Source: DATKZH01 sp964475955
GTDB taxonomy: Bacteria > Planctomycetota > Planctomycetia > Pirellulales > Thermoguttaceae
NCBI GenBank assembly: GCA_964475955.1
Contig: CAYYZY010000149.1
Span: 1 to 19,619 of the forward strand
Direction: 5' to 3'
Length of the DNA: 19,619 nt
Made by a program: the position numbers and the translations under genes. This document shows, one piece after another, positions 1 through 6,641 of the stretch (its first letter is position 1; each line of letters starts with the position of its first letter). Below the pieces are notes generated by a model, which saw only the letters and a list, made by a program, of their open reading frames with translations, did no database searches and was not told the origin of the DNA.

Positions 1-1
1 G

Positions 2-1123
2 CCGATGGGCTTCGCCTGGGTCGTGGCAGGGGCGACGGCCCCGGCCAGCGCGCCGCGCCGGAAACGCCGCAAGAGGTGGGGGAAGAAACGGCCCGACGAA
101 CTGCCCATGGCCGAGGAGAACCTGCTGCGAAACGAGCACTTCGAGGTGGCCATCAACCCGACGACCGGCGCGATCCAGGCGATCGACGACTACGTGAGCC
201 GCGGCGCCCGGCTGGCGCAGCAGATCGCCTTCCGGTCGCCCAGCCCGCGGCGGCCCGGGCCCGGCGGCCTTGCGGAGGACGACCTGGAGAAGGACTATTC
301 GATCATGGCGGCCGACAAGATCTCGGTCGAGTCGGCCGGTCCGGTGGTGGGGCGGATCGTGTGCCGCGGGCGCCTGATGAGCCGCGAGGGGAAGCGGTTG
401 GCGCGGTTCGTCGAGACGATCGAGGCGTGGCGGGGGAGCCCCATCCTCGAGCTGCGGATCGATCTCGACGTGGAGCGCCAGCCCGGCCCCGATCCGTGGA
501 ATTCCTACTACGCGGCCCGATTCGCGTGGGGCGACGCCTCGGCCGACGTCTATCGGGGCGTCTGCCTGGCCAGCCGGCCCACCGAGCGCATGCGCCTGGA
601 ATCGCCGCACTTCGTCGACGTTCGCTCGGGCGAGAAGCGAATCACGCTCTTAATGGGCGGTATGCCCTATCACCGCCGTTTCGGGCTGCGCAAGCTCGAC
701 TCGCTGCTGGTCGTGCGCGGGGAGACCGCCCGGTCGTTCCGGATGGGGATCGGGGTGAACCTGACGCACCCGGTGCCGGCCGCCCTCGACTTCCTCGCCC
801 CGCAGCACGTACGCCGCGCGCCGGCCGCGCGCCCGGCGACCGCGTCGGGCTGGCTGTGGCACGTCGACGCGAAGAACGTCGTCGCCACCCACTGGAGCCC
901 GTTGGGCTCGGAGGGTCGCGTCGCCGGCTTTCGCGTGCGCCTGCTGGAGACCGAAGGACGCAGTTGCCGCGCAACGCTCAGGGCGTTCCGTCCGGTCCAA
1001 TCCGCGGGCAAGATCGACTTCCGGGGCCAAGAGCCGACCGAGCTGGCCGTCGACGACGACCGCGTCACCATCGAGCTGAAGGCCCACGAATGGGCGCAGG
1101 TCGAGGCCCACTTCGGACCGTAG
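2..1123 (+). CDS. GH38-like alpha-mannosidase, C-terminal part (5' partial)
   Basis: The frame is open to the left edge, so the gene begins outside the window and what is seen is its C-terminal 370 or so residues. The first residues (PMGFAWV) resemble the short link that precedes the C-terminal beta-sandwich of GH38 alpha-mannosidases. The following stretch, LLRNEHFEVAINPTTGAI, matches the start of that sandwich (N-x-x-F-x-V-x-[IV]-x-x-x-x-G-x-I). Later parts are beta-rich, with a WRGSPILELRIDLD segment typical of the domain. The catalytic nucleophile domain is not in view, so activity cannot be judged. Such enzymes remove alpha-mannose from glycans. The gene converges on the Dabb-domain gene, with an inverted repeat starting at its stop codon. 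The family call is from pattern recognition, and a different glycosidase with the same C-terminal fold is possible. Confidence 0.72.
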   Translation, partial: PMGFAWVVAGATAPASAPRRKRRKRWGKKRPDELPMAEENLLRNEHFEVAINPTTGAIQAIDDYVSRGARLAQQIAFRSPSPRRPGPGGLAEDDLEKDYSIMAADKISVESAGPVVGRIVCRGRLMSREGKRLARFVETIEAWRGSPILELRIDLDVERQPGPDPWNSYYAARFAWGDASADVYRGVCLASRPTERMRLESPHFVDVRSGEKRITLLMGGMPYHRRFGLRKLDSLLVVRGETARSFRMGIGVNLTHPVPAALDFLAPQHVRRAPAARPATASGWLWHVDAKNVVATHWSPLGSEGRVAGFRVRLLETEGRSCRATLRAFRPVQSAGKIDFRGQEPTELAVDDDRVTIELKAHEWAQVEAHFGP

Positions 1124-1196
1124 GGTGGGTCGAGGTAGGAGACCCACGTTCCTGCCGGTACGTTTGCCCCGCGTGGGTCTCGTACCTCGACCCTAC
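1120..1196. repeat. Long imperfect inverted repeat between convergent genes
   Basis: The left arm (1120-1148) and right arm (1172-1196) are near-perfect reverse complements: they pair over about 25 bases with one mismatch and a four-base GGGT insertion in the left arm. The loop is 23 bases (1149-1171). The left arm overlaps the TAG stop of the glycosidase gene, and the right arm ends 11 bases from the stop of the convergent Dabb gene. It can fold as a strong stem and could end transcription from both sides, although there is no T-run. The arm sequence, GTAGGGT...CGAGGTA...GAGACCCACG, looks like a dispersed REP or MITE-type element. Its copy number in the genome cannot be seen here. Confidence 0.85.
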
Positions 1197-1206
1197 GGAG
1201 CGCGCG

Positions 1207-1614
1207 TCAGTCTTTGGCCACGTAGTCGATCACGAGGACCTTGTCGAGGTGCGGCTTGAGCAGGCCGACGAACTGCTGGTGCGCCGGGTGGGGCAGGTAG
1301 ACCTTGCGGCCCGCTTCGTCTTTGAACGTGACCAGGAAGCAGTGGGTGAAGCCGTCGGCCAGGCCCTCGGGGCTGTTGTTGGTGCCCCACTCGAAGTCGA
1401 TCACCGTGGGGATCTTCGAGGGGAGCCGGCCGAACGCGTCTTCGATCTGGCGGACCTTCTCCGGCGACGTGGCGTCCTTGAACTTGAGCAGGACCACGTG
1501 CCGCAGCTTTCCGAGGTTCGCCTTCTTCGCCTTCGGCTCCCCCGACGCGCCCGATCCGGCCACCACGGCGCAGACGACGGCGGTCAGCACGGCACACACG
1601 AGCAGGCTTCTCAT
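1207..1614 (-). CDS. Exported Dabb (stress-responsive alpha/beta barrel) domain protein
   Basis: The protein has 135 residues. The start at 1614 was chosen because it opens directly on a signal peptide (MRSLLVCAVLTAVVCAVVA) and has a GGAGAG ribosome-binding site seven bases upstream. An upstream in-frame start would add a low-quality arginine-rich leader. After the signal peptide and a lysine-rich linker comes one Dabb domain of about 95 residues: LRHVVLLKFK, a central FEWGTNNSPEGL, then THCFLVTFKD and a C-terminal HPAHQQFV...VLVIDY. These are the hallmarks of the dimeric ferredoxin-like Dabb fold. Exported Dabb proteins of this size are common in planctomycetes, but their substrate is unknown. 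It diverges from apt and converges on the glycosidase. Confidence 0.85.
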   Translation of the reverse strand: MRSLLVCAVLTAVVCAVVAGSGASGEPKAKKANLGKLRHVVLLKFKDATSPEKVRQIEDAFGRLPSKIPTVIDFEWGTNNSPEGLADGFTHCFLVTFKDEAGRKVYLPHPAHQQFVGLLKPHLDKVLVIDYVAKD

Positions 1615-1660
1615 GATGTCTCTCCAGGCAGGCGGACTTGCGGGAAGCGGACTCCGAAGC

Positions 1661-1689
1661 AGTATACCCTCGCCCACCGGCGGGAACAA
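1661..1689 (-). promoter_or_regulatory. Candidate promoter for the Dabb gene
   Basis: On the minus strand TATACT (1666-1661, five of six matches to the -10 consensus) lies 17 bases from TTGTTC (1689-1684), which matches the -35 consensus at only three positions. The -10 is 46 bases from the start codon. The -35 overlaps a small hairpin (CGGCGG/CCGCCG, 1678-1696). Assigned by eye only. Confidence 0.35.
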
Positions 1690-1736
1690 ACCGCCGCGCC
1701 CCCCGTTTTCGGCCCTCCCTCCCCGTGCGGCCGCCC

Positions 1737-1765
1737 TTCCCGAGTGCCCGGCGACGGCGTATATT
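1737..1765 (+). promoter_or_regulatory. Candidate -10 region for apt
   Basis: TATATT at 1760-1765 matches the -10 consensus at five positions and stands out in GC-rich DNA about 51 bases ahead of the apt start. The hexamer 17 bases upstream (TTCCCG, 1737-1742) is a poor -35, so recognition may rely on an activator or another sigma factor. Confidence 0.3.
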
Positions 1766-1816
1766 CGGGCGTGACCGGACCCACGCCCCGTATCGCCGCG
1801 GCCAGGAGCGCACACA

Positions 1817-2350
1817 ATGCCCGACTCCCCGGACCTGAAGCTGACCGACTACATCCGATTGATTCCCGATTTCCCCAAGCCGGGCATCCTCTTTCGCGAC
1901 ATCACGCCGCTTCTGTCCTCGCCGCAGGCGTTTGCCCTGGCGACCCGGCAGATGGCCGAGCATTTCCGCGGACGCACCGTCGACGTGATCGCCGCCGCCG
2001 AGGCCCGGGGATTCCTGTTCGCCGCGCCGCTGGCCCTGGAACTGGAAGCGGCCCTGGTGCCGATCCGCAAGCCGGGCAAGTTGCCCTACGAGACGATCGC
2101 CTACACCTACGAGCTCGAATACGGCACCGACACCGTCGAGATGCACGCCGACGCCATCCCGCCCGGCGCCAACGTGCTCATCGTCGACGACCTCCTGGCG
2201 ACCGGCGGCACGGTGGAAGCCTGCTGCAAGCTGGTGGAAAAGGCCGGCGGCCGCGTGATGGGCTGCGCCTTCCTTGTCGAGTTGGTCTGCCTCGAAGGGG
2301 CGAAGAAGATCGACGCGTACGGGCACGTCAGCCTGATCCAATACGACTGA
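1817..2350 (+). CDS. apt: Adenine phosphoribosyltransferase
   Basis: This cytoplasmic purine-salvage enzyme makes AMP and pyrophosphate from adenine and PRPP. The 177-residue length is normal for the family. The visible motifs are diagnostic: the N-terminal IPDFPKPGILFRDITPLL (about 16-33), EARGF (62-66), VPIRKPGKLP (81-90) with the adenine-loop region, EYGTDTVEMHADA (101-113), and the PRPP-binding loop VLIVDDLLATGGT (120-132) with both acidic residues present. The start is fixed by AGGAG at 1804-1808, eight bases upstream of ATG. It is divergent from the Dabb gene and has no purine-pathway neighbours here, so it is probably a single-gene unit. Confidence 0.97.
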   Translation: MPDSPDLKLTDYIRLIPDFPKPGILFRDITPLLSSPQAFALATRQMAEHFRGRTVDVIAAAEARGFLFAAPLALELEAALVPIRKPGKLPYETIAYTYELEYGTDTVEMHADAIPPGANVLIVDDLLATGGTVEACCKLVEKAGGRVMGCAFLVELVCLEGAKKIDAYGHVSLIQYD

Positions 2351-2435
2351 GCCCCGCGCCCGCAGACCTTGCCCAGCCGTTACGATCGGCCCGCGCAACC
2401 CGGAGATTCGCTACGAACTCCGCGGCTCGACGCGC

Positions 2436-2452
2436 CCCCGGGCGGCCCGGGG
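2436..2452. terminator. GC-rich hairpin downstream of apt
   Basis: A perfect 7-bp stem (CCCCGGG / CCCGGGG) with a 3-base loop lies 86 bases after the apt stop. No T-run follows, so it is a terminator-like structure only. A second GC-rich stem around 2480-2502 is followed by GGGTTTT and might be the real stop signal. Confidence 0.3.
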
Positions 2453-2538
2453 CACGATGAAAGAGGCAGCGAGGCTTCGGCGGCGGCGAGTCGCCGTCGG
2501 CGGGTTTTGGAGGAAAGCAAGCTGCGAAAGGAATCGAT

Positions 2539-2841
2539 ATGACGCGTCGCTTTGCCCGAGGGTTGTGCGCCGTGCTGCTGTGCGCGATGGTGTTGAGCCT
2601 GGCGTGTTCGTCATCGGCAACCGCCGGCGGGCTTCGGTCGCTTTTGCGCAAGCCGGCACCGAAGCCGCGGTTCTACCCGGTCTACGTGATCCCGCACGAC
2701 GCCCATTCGCAGGCGACGGGGTACGCCGTGCCTTCGTACGCGTGGGGTTATTTCGGCGCCCGTCGGGGCCCGGGCCCCATGGGCAAAACCCACGGTGGCT
2801 ACTACAACGACTACTGCGAGTGGGACTGGGGCCGGCGGTAG
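2539..2841 (+). CDS. Small exported protein of unknown function
   Basis: The protein has 100 residues. An arginine-rich n-region and a hydrophobic stretch (about 8-22) form a signal peptide. Cleavage could be by signal peptidase I near SATAGG, or C23 could be lipidated, although the residue three before it is Ser, which is unusual for a lipobox. The mature part is short and rich in Gly, Tyr, Pro and Trp: an FYPVYVIP segment, then VPSYAWGYFGA and a C-terminal YYNDYCEWDW. A purine-rich site (AAAGGA) precedes the ATG. I associate short exported proteins with a tyrosine-rich WGYFGA-type tail with planctomycetes, but no function is known to me. It follows apt at a distance and is probably transcribed separately. 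Confidence 0.7.
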   Translation: MTRRFARGLCAVLLCAMVLSLACSSSATAGGLRSLLRKPAPKPRFYPVYVIPHDAHSQATGYAVPSYAWGYFGARRGPGPMGKTHGGYYNDYCEWDWGRR

Positions 2842-2862
2842 ATTGCCTGCGGAACGCCGTAG

Positions 2863-2880
2863 GCCCGATCGTGATCGGGC
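2863..2880. terminator. Perfect palindromic hairpin after the small exported gene
   Basis: GCCCGATC and GATCGGGC flank a GT loop, 21 bases after the stop at 2841. The two-base loop means the real stem is shorter when folded. It could be a terminator, an operator-like site or a dispersed repeat. There is no T-run. Confidence 0.35.
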
Positions 2881-2889
2881 GCGAAGGAA

Positions 2890-3150
2890 GTGCTGGTGAG
2901 GCGAGCGGTGAGGGACTTCGCCAACCTGGAAGCGCAGGCGTCGGGAGCGCGTCGGGCGACACGTCGTCGGATGGTCGTGTTGCTGCTGGCTGCCGCCGTC
3001 CTGTCGGTGGTGATGACCTACGTGCGCGACGAGCCGGGCATGACCGTCGTCTATCGGAAGGCGGCCGAGCGGTTCCTCGACGGCGAGCCGTTCTACCGGC
3101 CCGACGAGTCGATGCCCTTCAGCTATCCGCCCTTCTTCGTGAGCCACCCG
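2890..3150 (+). pseudogene. N-terminal remnant of a GT87/DUF2029 membrane glycosyltransferase
   Basis: From the GTG at 2890 (or the GTG at 2896, better placed after AAGGAA) the reading encodes a basic N-terminus, one membrane segment (VVLLLAAAVLSVVMTYV) and then YRKAAERFLDGEPFYR...FSYPPFFV. This is the characteristic first periplasmic loop of GT87 polyprenyl-phosphate-mannose-dependent mannosyltransferases (Y-x-A-A...L-x-G-x-x-x-Y...F-x-Y-P-P-F-F). A full protein has about 400 residues and many membrane segments. Here recognisable similarity ends about 87 codons in. The frame stays open to 4008 but reads into the antisense of the lipoprotein gene and has no family resemblance or membrane segments. 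No other frame continues the family, so the 3' part has been deleted or replaced, not merely frameshifted. Confidence 0.6.
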
Positions 3151-3154
3151 GGAT

Positions 3155-3184
3155 TGCGCAAGCTGTTACTGCGCAAGGTCTTAC
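3155..3184 (+). repeat. Two tandem copies of a 15-base unit
   Basis: TGCGCAAGCTGTTAC (3155-3169) is followed directly by TGCGCAAGGTCTTAC (3170-3184), with 13 of 15 positions identical. It sits exactly where glycosyltransferase similarity stops and may mark the breakpoint. Confidence 0.6.
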
Positions 3185-3202
3185 GTGGCGTTCGGTGCAG
3201 AG

Positions 3203-3226
3203 CCCGTTGCCGACCGTGGCAACGGG
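3203..3226. other. Perfect 9-bp hairpin in the degenerate region
   Basis: CCCGTTGCC and GGCAACGGG flank a six-base GACCGT loop. It lies just downstream of the tandem repeat and could belong to the same inserted or decayed element. There is no T-run. Confidence 0.5.
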
Positions 3227-3353
3227 GGCGCCGCGGAATCGTGCGAGGGGATCTGCGGGCGGTGTCGGGCCGGAGCGGGAGAACGCCATGCCCCCAAGTA
3301 GAGAGACAGCAAGCCGCTTCAAGAGGCCGAAGTCACACTGGGAGGAGGGAACG

Positions 3354-3461
3354 ATGCCCGATGGAACCCGCCGCCGCCGACACGTGGGGCCGATTGCCAA
3401 ACGCCGCTGGTACGCCAAGCATCGGGCGGCCCGATTCCGCCGCCGATTCGGCGTTGCGTGA
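3354..3461 (+). CDS. Tiny highly basic ORF (35 residues), uncertain
   Basis: The ATG is preceded by a strong GGGAGGAGGG ribosome-binding site, better than that of most genes here. The product is dominated by Arg, Lys and His, with an AKRRWYAKHRAARFRRRFG core and no signal peptide. It could be a real nucleic-acid-binding microprotein, or chance reading in GC-rich DNA. An in-frame ATG at 3288 would make a 57-residue version, but it lacks a comparable site. The ORF stops 80 bases before the end of the convergent lipoprotein gene. I do not recognise a family. Confidence 0.3.
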   Translation: MPDGTRRRRHVGPIAKRRWYAKHRAARFRRRFGVA

Positions 3462-3541
3462 AGCCCAGACGCCTTCTGAGAACACCCGACGACGGAGAAC
3501 TCCCCCGCCGGAGGATACGTCGGCCCGCCAGAGTCGCCGTG

Positions 3542-4810
3542 CTACAGCCGGGTGTGGCTGGCGGGGACCACGTAGGGATTCGCCTGGGCGGTGGCGCTGG
3601 AGCCGTCGGACCCCGCCGGAGCCGACGCGCTGTCGCTGGACGGCTCGTAGAGCTTCGTGCTGCCCGGCAGATAGGACGACCCCGTGGCAGGGTTCGGATA
3701 GGGCTCCGTTCCCGGCGGGTTGTAGCCGGTGTTGCCCGGCTGGTACCCGGTGTTCCCCGGATCGTATTCCGTGTTGCCCGGCGCGTAGGCGGTCTCGCCG
3801 GGGTTCCAGCTTGCGTCGCTCGACGAGCTGCCGAACCGGCCGTCGCGATAGTTGTTGGAGCCGGCAGCGGTCGCCGGCGAGTTGGAGGCCGTGCCGGGAG
3901 CGTCCGTACTTCCACCATACTGGGAAGTGCCCCCATAGGACGAAGCGGGGTTGCCCGAGTCGGCCGACTCACTCCCACGGGGAAGGTAGCTGTTGGAGCC
4001 GGACGTGACCGAATAGCGAGAATCGGCCGTCGAATAGCGCGAGTAATCGGAACCGGTCTGGGTTTGAGGGCCCCGGGTGGCTCCGTAGCCGGAAGGGGCG
4101 CTTCTACCGTAGCCGGCGGAATCGAGTCCCTGGACGGCAGTGCTCGACGATGCCTGGTACGCCTCGGCCGCCGAGCTTGGCGAGGCGCCCGTCGCGGCCG
4201 ACCCCGAGAGCCCGTAGCGATCGGCCACGGTGCCGTATCGCGGAGTCGCCGCGGCGTTGCTTCCGTAGGCGCCGGTCGTCGCGGCCGACTGGTATCCGCC
4301 ATCGGTGCTCGAGGGGCTCGAAGGAATGGAACGGGTCCACGACGAGTACGGGTATCCTCCGGTGTTCCCGGCGGAACTCGAGCCGCTCGGCGAGGAGCCG
4401 GGCGGGGTGCTATAGTAGCCGCTTTGGGGAGTCGTAGCCGGGCTTGCGGAGGCCGTTGAGGCGGTGCGGTCGGCGAGCGTGCCGGCGGAACCGATGGGTG
4501 GCGCGTATTGAGAGCCGGCATCGGGCGAGGTCGATGCGGCCTGGCCGGTCGAAGCGCTGGGATAACTGCGGGCTCCGGGCGCGCCCGAATTGGCCTCGGC
4601 GTAGCCGGCCCCCGGCGGCATGCTCGGCGAGGGCGAGGCGAGTTCCGAGGGCTTGGGCGGCTCGGGCACTTCCTCGGCGGACGACGCGAATGGATTCAGG
4701 CTCGAGACGGACATGGTCGGCATGTGCCAGCCTGTCTCTGCGCTGCGGCAGCCGGAAAGGAGAGACAGCGCCAGCACGACGAGCGCGTATCGGGCGAGAG
4801 AGCTACGCAT
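3542..4810 (-). CDS. Low-complexity Ser/Gly/Tyr/Pro-rich lipoprotein
   Basis: The protein has 422 residues, starting at MRSSLARYALVVLALSLLSGC. This is a clear lipoprotein signal with lipobox L-S-G-C at 18-21, which is why this start was preferred over longer in-frame options. GAAGGA lies about ten bases upstream. The whole mature region is Ser, Gly, Tyr, Thr, Ala and Pro with almost no hydrophobic core, so it is probably disordered. A short PEPPKP segment follows the lipid anchor. Near the C-terminus there are five copies of a seven-residue unit (consensus Y-x-P-G-N-T-x), listed separately. No catalytic domain is visible. An envelope spacer or surface-layer role is a guess. A near-consensus promoter and a leader of about 255 bases precede it. 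Confidence 0.75.
   Translation of the reverse strand: MRSSLARYALVVLALSLLSGCRSAETGWHMPTMSVSSLNPFASSAEEVPEPPKPSELASPSPSMPPGAGYAEANSGAPGARSYPSASTGQAASTSPDAGSQYAPPIGSAGTLADRTASTASASPATTPQSGYYSTPPGSSPSGSSSAGNTGGYPYSSWTRSIPSSPSSTDGGYQSAATTGAYGSNAAATPRYGTVADRYGLSGSAATGASPSSAAEAYQASSSTAVQGLDSAGYGRSAPSGYGATRGPQTQTGSDYSRYSTADSRYSVTSGSNSYLPRGSESADSGNPASSYGGTSQYGGSTDAPGTASNSPATAAGSNNYRDGRFGSSSSDASWNPGETAYAPGNTEYDPGNTGYQPGNTGYNPPGTEPYPNPATGSSYLPGSTKLYEPSSDSASAPAGSDGSSATAQANPYVVPASHTRL
3704..3808 (-). repeat. Five 21-bp coding repeats (Y-x-P-G-N-T-x)
   Basis: Reading along the minus strand from 3808, five seven-residue units follow without gaps: WNPGETA, YAPGNTE, YDPGNTG, YQPGNTG and YNPPGTE. The middle three are nearly identical at the protein level, and the outer two have drifted. 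This is typical of tandem expansion by slippage or unequal crossing-over. Confidence 0.85.
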
Positions 4811-5165
4811 GGCTTGAGTGTCCTTCGGCAAGGAACAAGAAGAGGCGCGGCGGAGAAACGACCTCCGTGTCGTGCGAGAATTCGAGCTTCCTCTTCCGTG
4901 AGGAAGGCGCTTCATGGAAGATTTGTCGGACGTTGCCACGACCGGACCGAAGCGAAAGCGCCAGTTTTTCCGAATTTGCCGGTTCGCCCGTCTGGGGCCA
5001 TCTTCCTGCCCCGCACCGTGGCGGCGGATCCACTCCCTCCTCGAAGTCGCATTCCACCACGGCGGGGGCGGATTATAGGGCCCCCGGGCCACGGGTCAAT
5101 GGCAGTTGCCGCGGCGACTGGGGTGGCTGCGTATTTTGGTGAAAATGGTGGCTCTGGGTCGGCAA
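4811..5165. other. Gap between lipoprotein and flagellin genes: long leader
   Basis: This stretch holds the lipoprotein promoter (listed separately) and a predicted 5' leader of about 255 bases. The leader contains two perfect small hairpins: a 7-bp stem with loop 4894-4899 (arms 4887-4893 and 4900-4906) and a 5-bp stem (4858-4862 / 4869-4873). Near the flagellin end is an AT-rich stem (5133-5137 / 5142-5146, ATTTT/AAAAT), too weak to be a convincing terminator. No recognisable gene or known riboswitch class was seen. Confidence 0.6.
5072..5099 (-). promoter_or_regulatory. Near-consensus sigma-70-type promoter for the lipoprotein gene
   Basis: On the minus strand TTGACC (5099-5094, five of six) and a perfect TATAAT (5077-5072) are separated by 16 bases. 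This is the best housekeeping-type promoter in the window. Transcription should start near 5065, leaving a leader of about 255 bases ahead of the start codon at 4810. Confidence 0.6.
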
Positions 5166-6596
5166 TCAGGCCAGTCCGGCGAGTTGCTGGATGAGCGCGA
5201 CGATGCTGTCGCGCTGTTGGCTGATTACGGCGAGCCCCGACACGGCATTGGACGCCAACTGCTCGCTCTTGGCCAAAAGGAGGGTCTCTTCGTTCTCGTC
5301 GTACCCGTCGGTCTGGGTGATTGCGTCCTCCAGGTCGTCCTCGAGTGCTGCGAGGAGGTCGGAGGACGAGGTGACGGCGGCCGCCTCGAAGCCGTCGACG
5401 TTCCCTTCGATCAGCGTCAGGTCGGCCAGGGCCTCGTCGACGATCCGGATCGCCTGCGAGGTGTTGCCGTCGAGGCCCGAGACCGCGCCGCCGGAGCCGA
5501 TCTGGTCGAGCGTGCCGCTGGCGCCGCCGAGCCGGGCGGTTTGCACGCCGGGGACCGCCAAGGTGGAACGCTGATCGGGGCTCGTGGAGAGGGCAAACGT
5601 CAGGGCGTCGCCCGAGACGGTCATCGCGTCGAAGCTGCCGGTGAAGGCGGCGGCGAATTCGATCTCGTAGTGGAAACCGTTGTCGTTGATCGTCACGCGG
5701 TTCCCGTCGACGGCGTTGATACGGACGTCGGTGGGGACTGCGTTGATCGTGGCCTCCAGGTCGGTGCCGTTGGCCGTGCCGTCGCCGTTGCCGCCGGTGA
5801 CGGCGAACGTGCCCGAGGTGACCTCGACGGAAATCTCGACGTCGGCCCCGTACTCGACGCTGGTCAGCGTCAACACGTCGCCGTCGACCGAGGCGGTCAG
5901 CCCGGTCACGTGGCTCTGGTCGTTGATCCGCTGGGCGGCGTCGTCCAGGCTCTCGCCGCCGGTGACCGAGATGCTCGTGCTGCCGCGCGGGCCGGTGAGC
6001 GTGAAGGTGGCGTCGTCGGTCACGTTTCCTCCCGTGCCGGAGTAGGTCAGCTCCGCCTGGCTGCCGCCGGAGTGCATGGTGCCGGAGATGGTTGGGGAGG
6101 TGCCGTGCGGGATGCCGTACACCTTCAGGTCGGCCACTTGGGTGGAGCTGGTGCCGGAGACGGCGAAGTCGGCCGATCCGTCGAGCAGGCGGCGCCCGTC
6201 GATCTCGGTGGCGGCCAGGGCGTTGATCTGGCTGAGGGCCTCGTCGATATTGGCCTGGGCCTCGGCGCGCTGTTCGGGGGTCAGGCTGCGGTCTTCGTCT
6301 TCGAGCAGTTCGGTGCGGATCGTGTCGAGCTGGGTGCGGACCTGGTCGAGGGTCGTTTGCACCTGGTTGATCGTGCTGCCGGCGGCCGTGACGTTGGACA
6401 TCGTGGCGGTCACGGTGCTCAGCCGGCTCTGGAGCCGGCTGAGCGCGAGGAAGGCCGAGGGATCGTCGCTGGGGGCATTCACCTTCTGTCCCGTGGCCAG
6501 GCGGAGGGCGTGGACGGTGGAGGCGGCCTCGGCCTCGGCCAGGCGGTTCAGCAAGGTCCGCTCGATTCCCGACAGGTGGACTCCAATGCGGCCCAT
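5166..6596 (-). CDS. Flagellin-family protein with hook-IN motif
   Basis: The protein has 476 residues and no signal peptide, as expected for a subunit exported through the flagellar type III channel. Residues about 1-140 form the helical flagellin N-domain: ATGQKVNAPSDDPSAFLALS (34-53), the long TLDQVRTQLDTIRTELLEDE helix, and ATEIDGRRLLDG (129-140). A beta-rich middle contains a hook-IN-like motif (about 195-258, with GGESLDDAAQRIN). Residues about 380-476 form the C-terminal helix pair. That end reads YDENEETLLLAKSEQLASNA and finishes in IVALIQQLAGL, differing from the standard flagellin C-terminus, so a FlgL-like or specialised flagellin is possible. It lies 45 bases downstream of the GGEEF gene on the same strand and is probably cotranscribed. 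The upstream ribosome-binding site is only GAGAGAG. Confidence 0.85.
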   Translation of the reverse strand: MGRIGVHLSGIERTLLNRLAEAEAASTVHALRLATGQKVNAPSDDPSAFLALSRLQSRLSTVTATMSNVTAAGSTINQVQTTLDQVRTQLDTIRTELLEDEDRSLTPEQRAEAQANIDEALSQINALAATEIDGRRLLDGSADFAVSGTSSTQVADLKVYGIPHGTSPTISGTMHSGGSQAELTYSGTGGNVTDDATFTLTGPRGSTSISVTGGESLDDAAQRINDQSHVTGLTASVDGDVLTLTSVEYGADVEISVEVTSGTFAVTGGNGDGTANGTDLEATINAVPTDVRINAVDGNRVTINDNGFHYEIEFAAAFTGSFDAMTVSGDALTFALSTSPDQRSTLAVPGVQTARLGGASGTLDQIGSGGAVSGLDGNTSQAIRIVDEALADLTLIEGNVDGFEAAAVTSSSDLLAALEDDLEDAITQTDGYDENEETLLLAKSEQLASNAVSGLAVISQQRDSIVALIQQLAGLA

Positions 6597-6641
6597 GGCG
6601 AAGGCTCTCTCGGTGGGTATCCGAAGGGGTTGGGGGGCGGC

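Noticed and set aside
3704..3808. CRISPR-like array
   Set aside because: The 21-bp repeats are contiguous, in phase with the reading frame and lack spacers, so they are coding repeats.
3319..4521. Long Arg/Pro-rich minus-strand frame over the lipoprotein gene
   Set aside because: Shadow of the lipoprotein gene, which has a proper lipobox start and coherent coding repeats in its own frame.
4803..5060. An 85-codon minus-strand ORF in the lipoprotein leader
   Set aside because: No recognisable domain and no clear ribosome-binding site; it is mentioned only as part of the leader. The overlap with the lipoprotein start could be chance.
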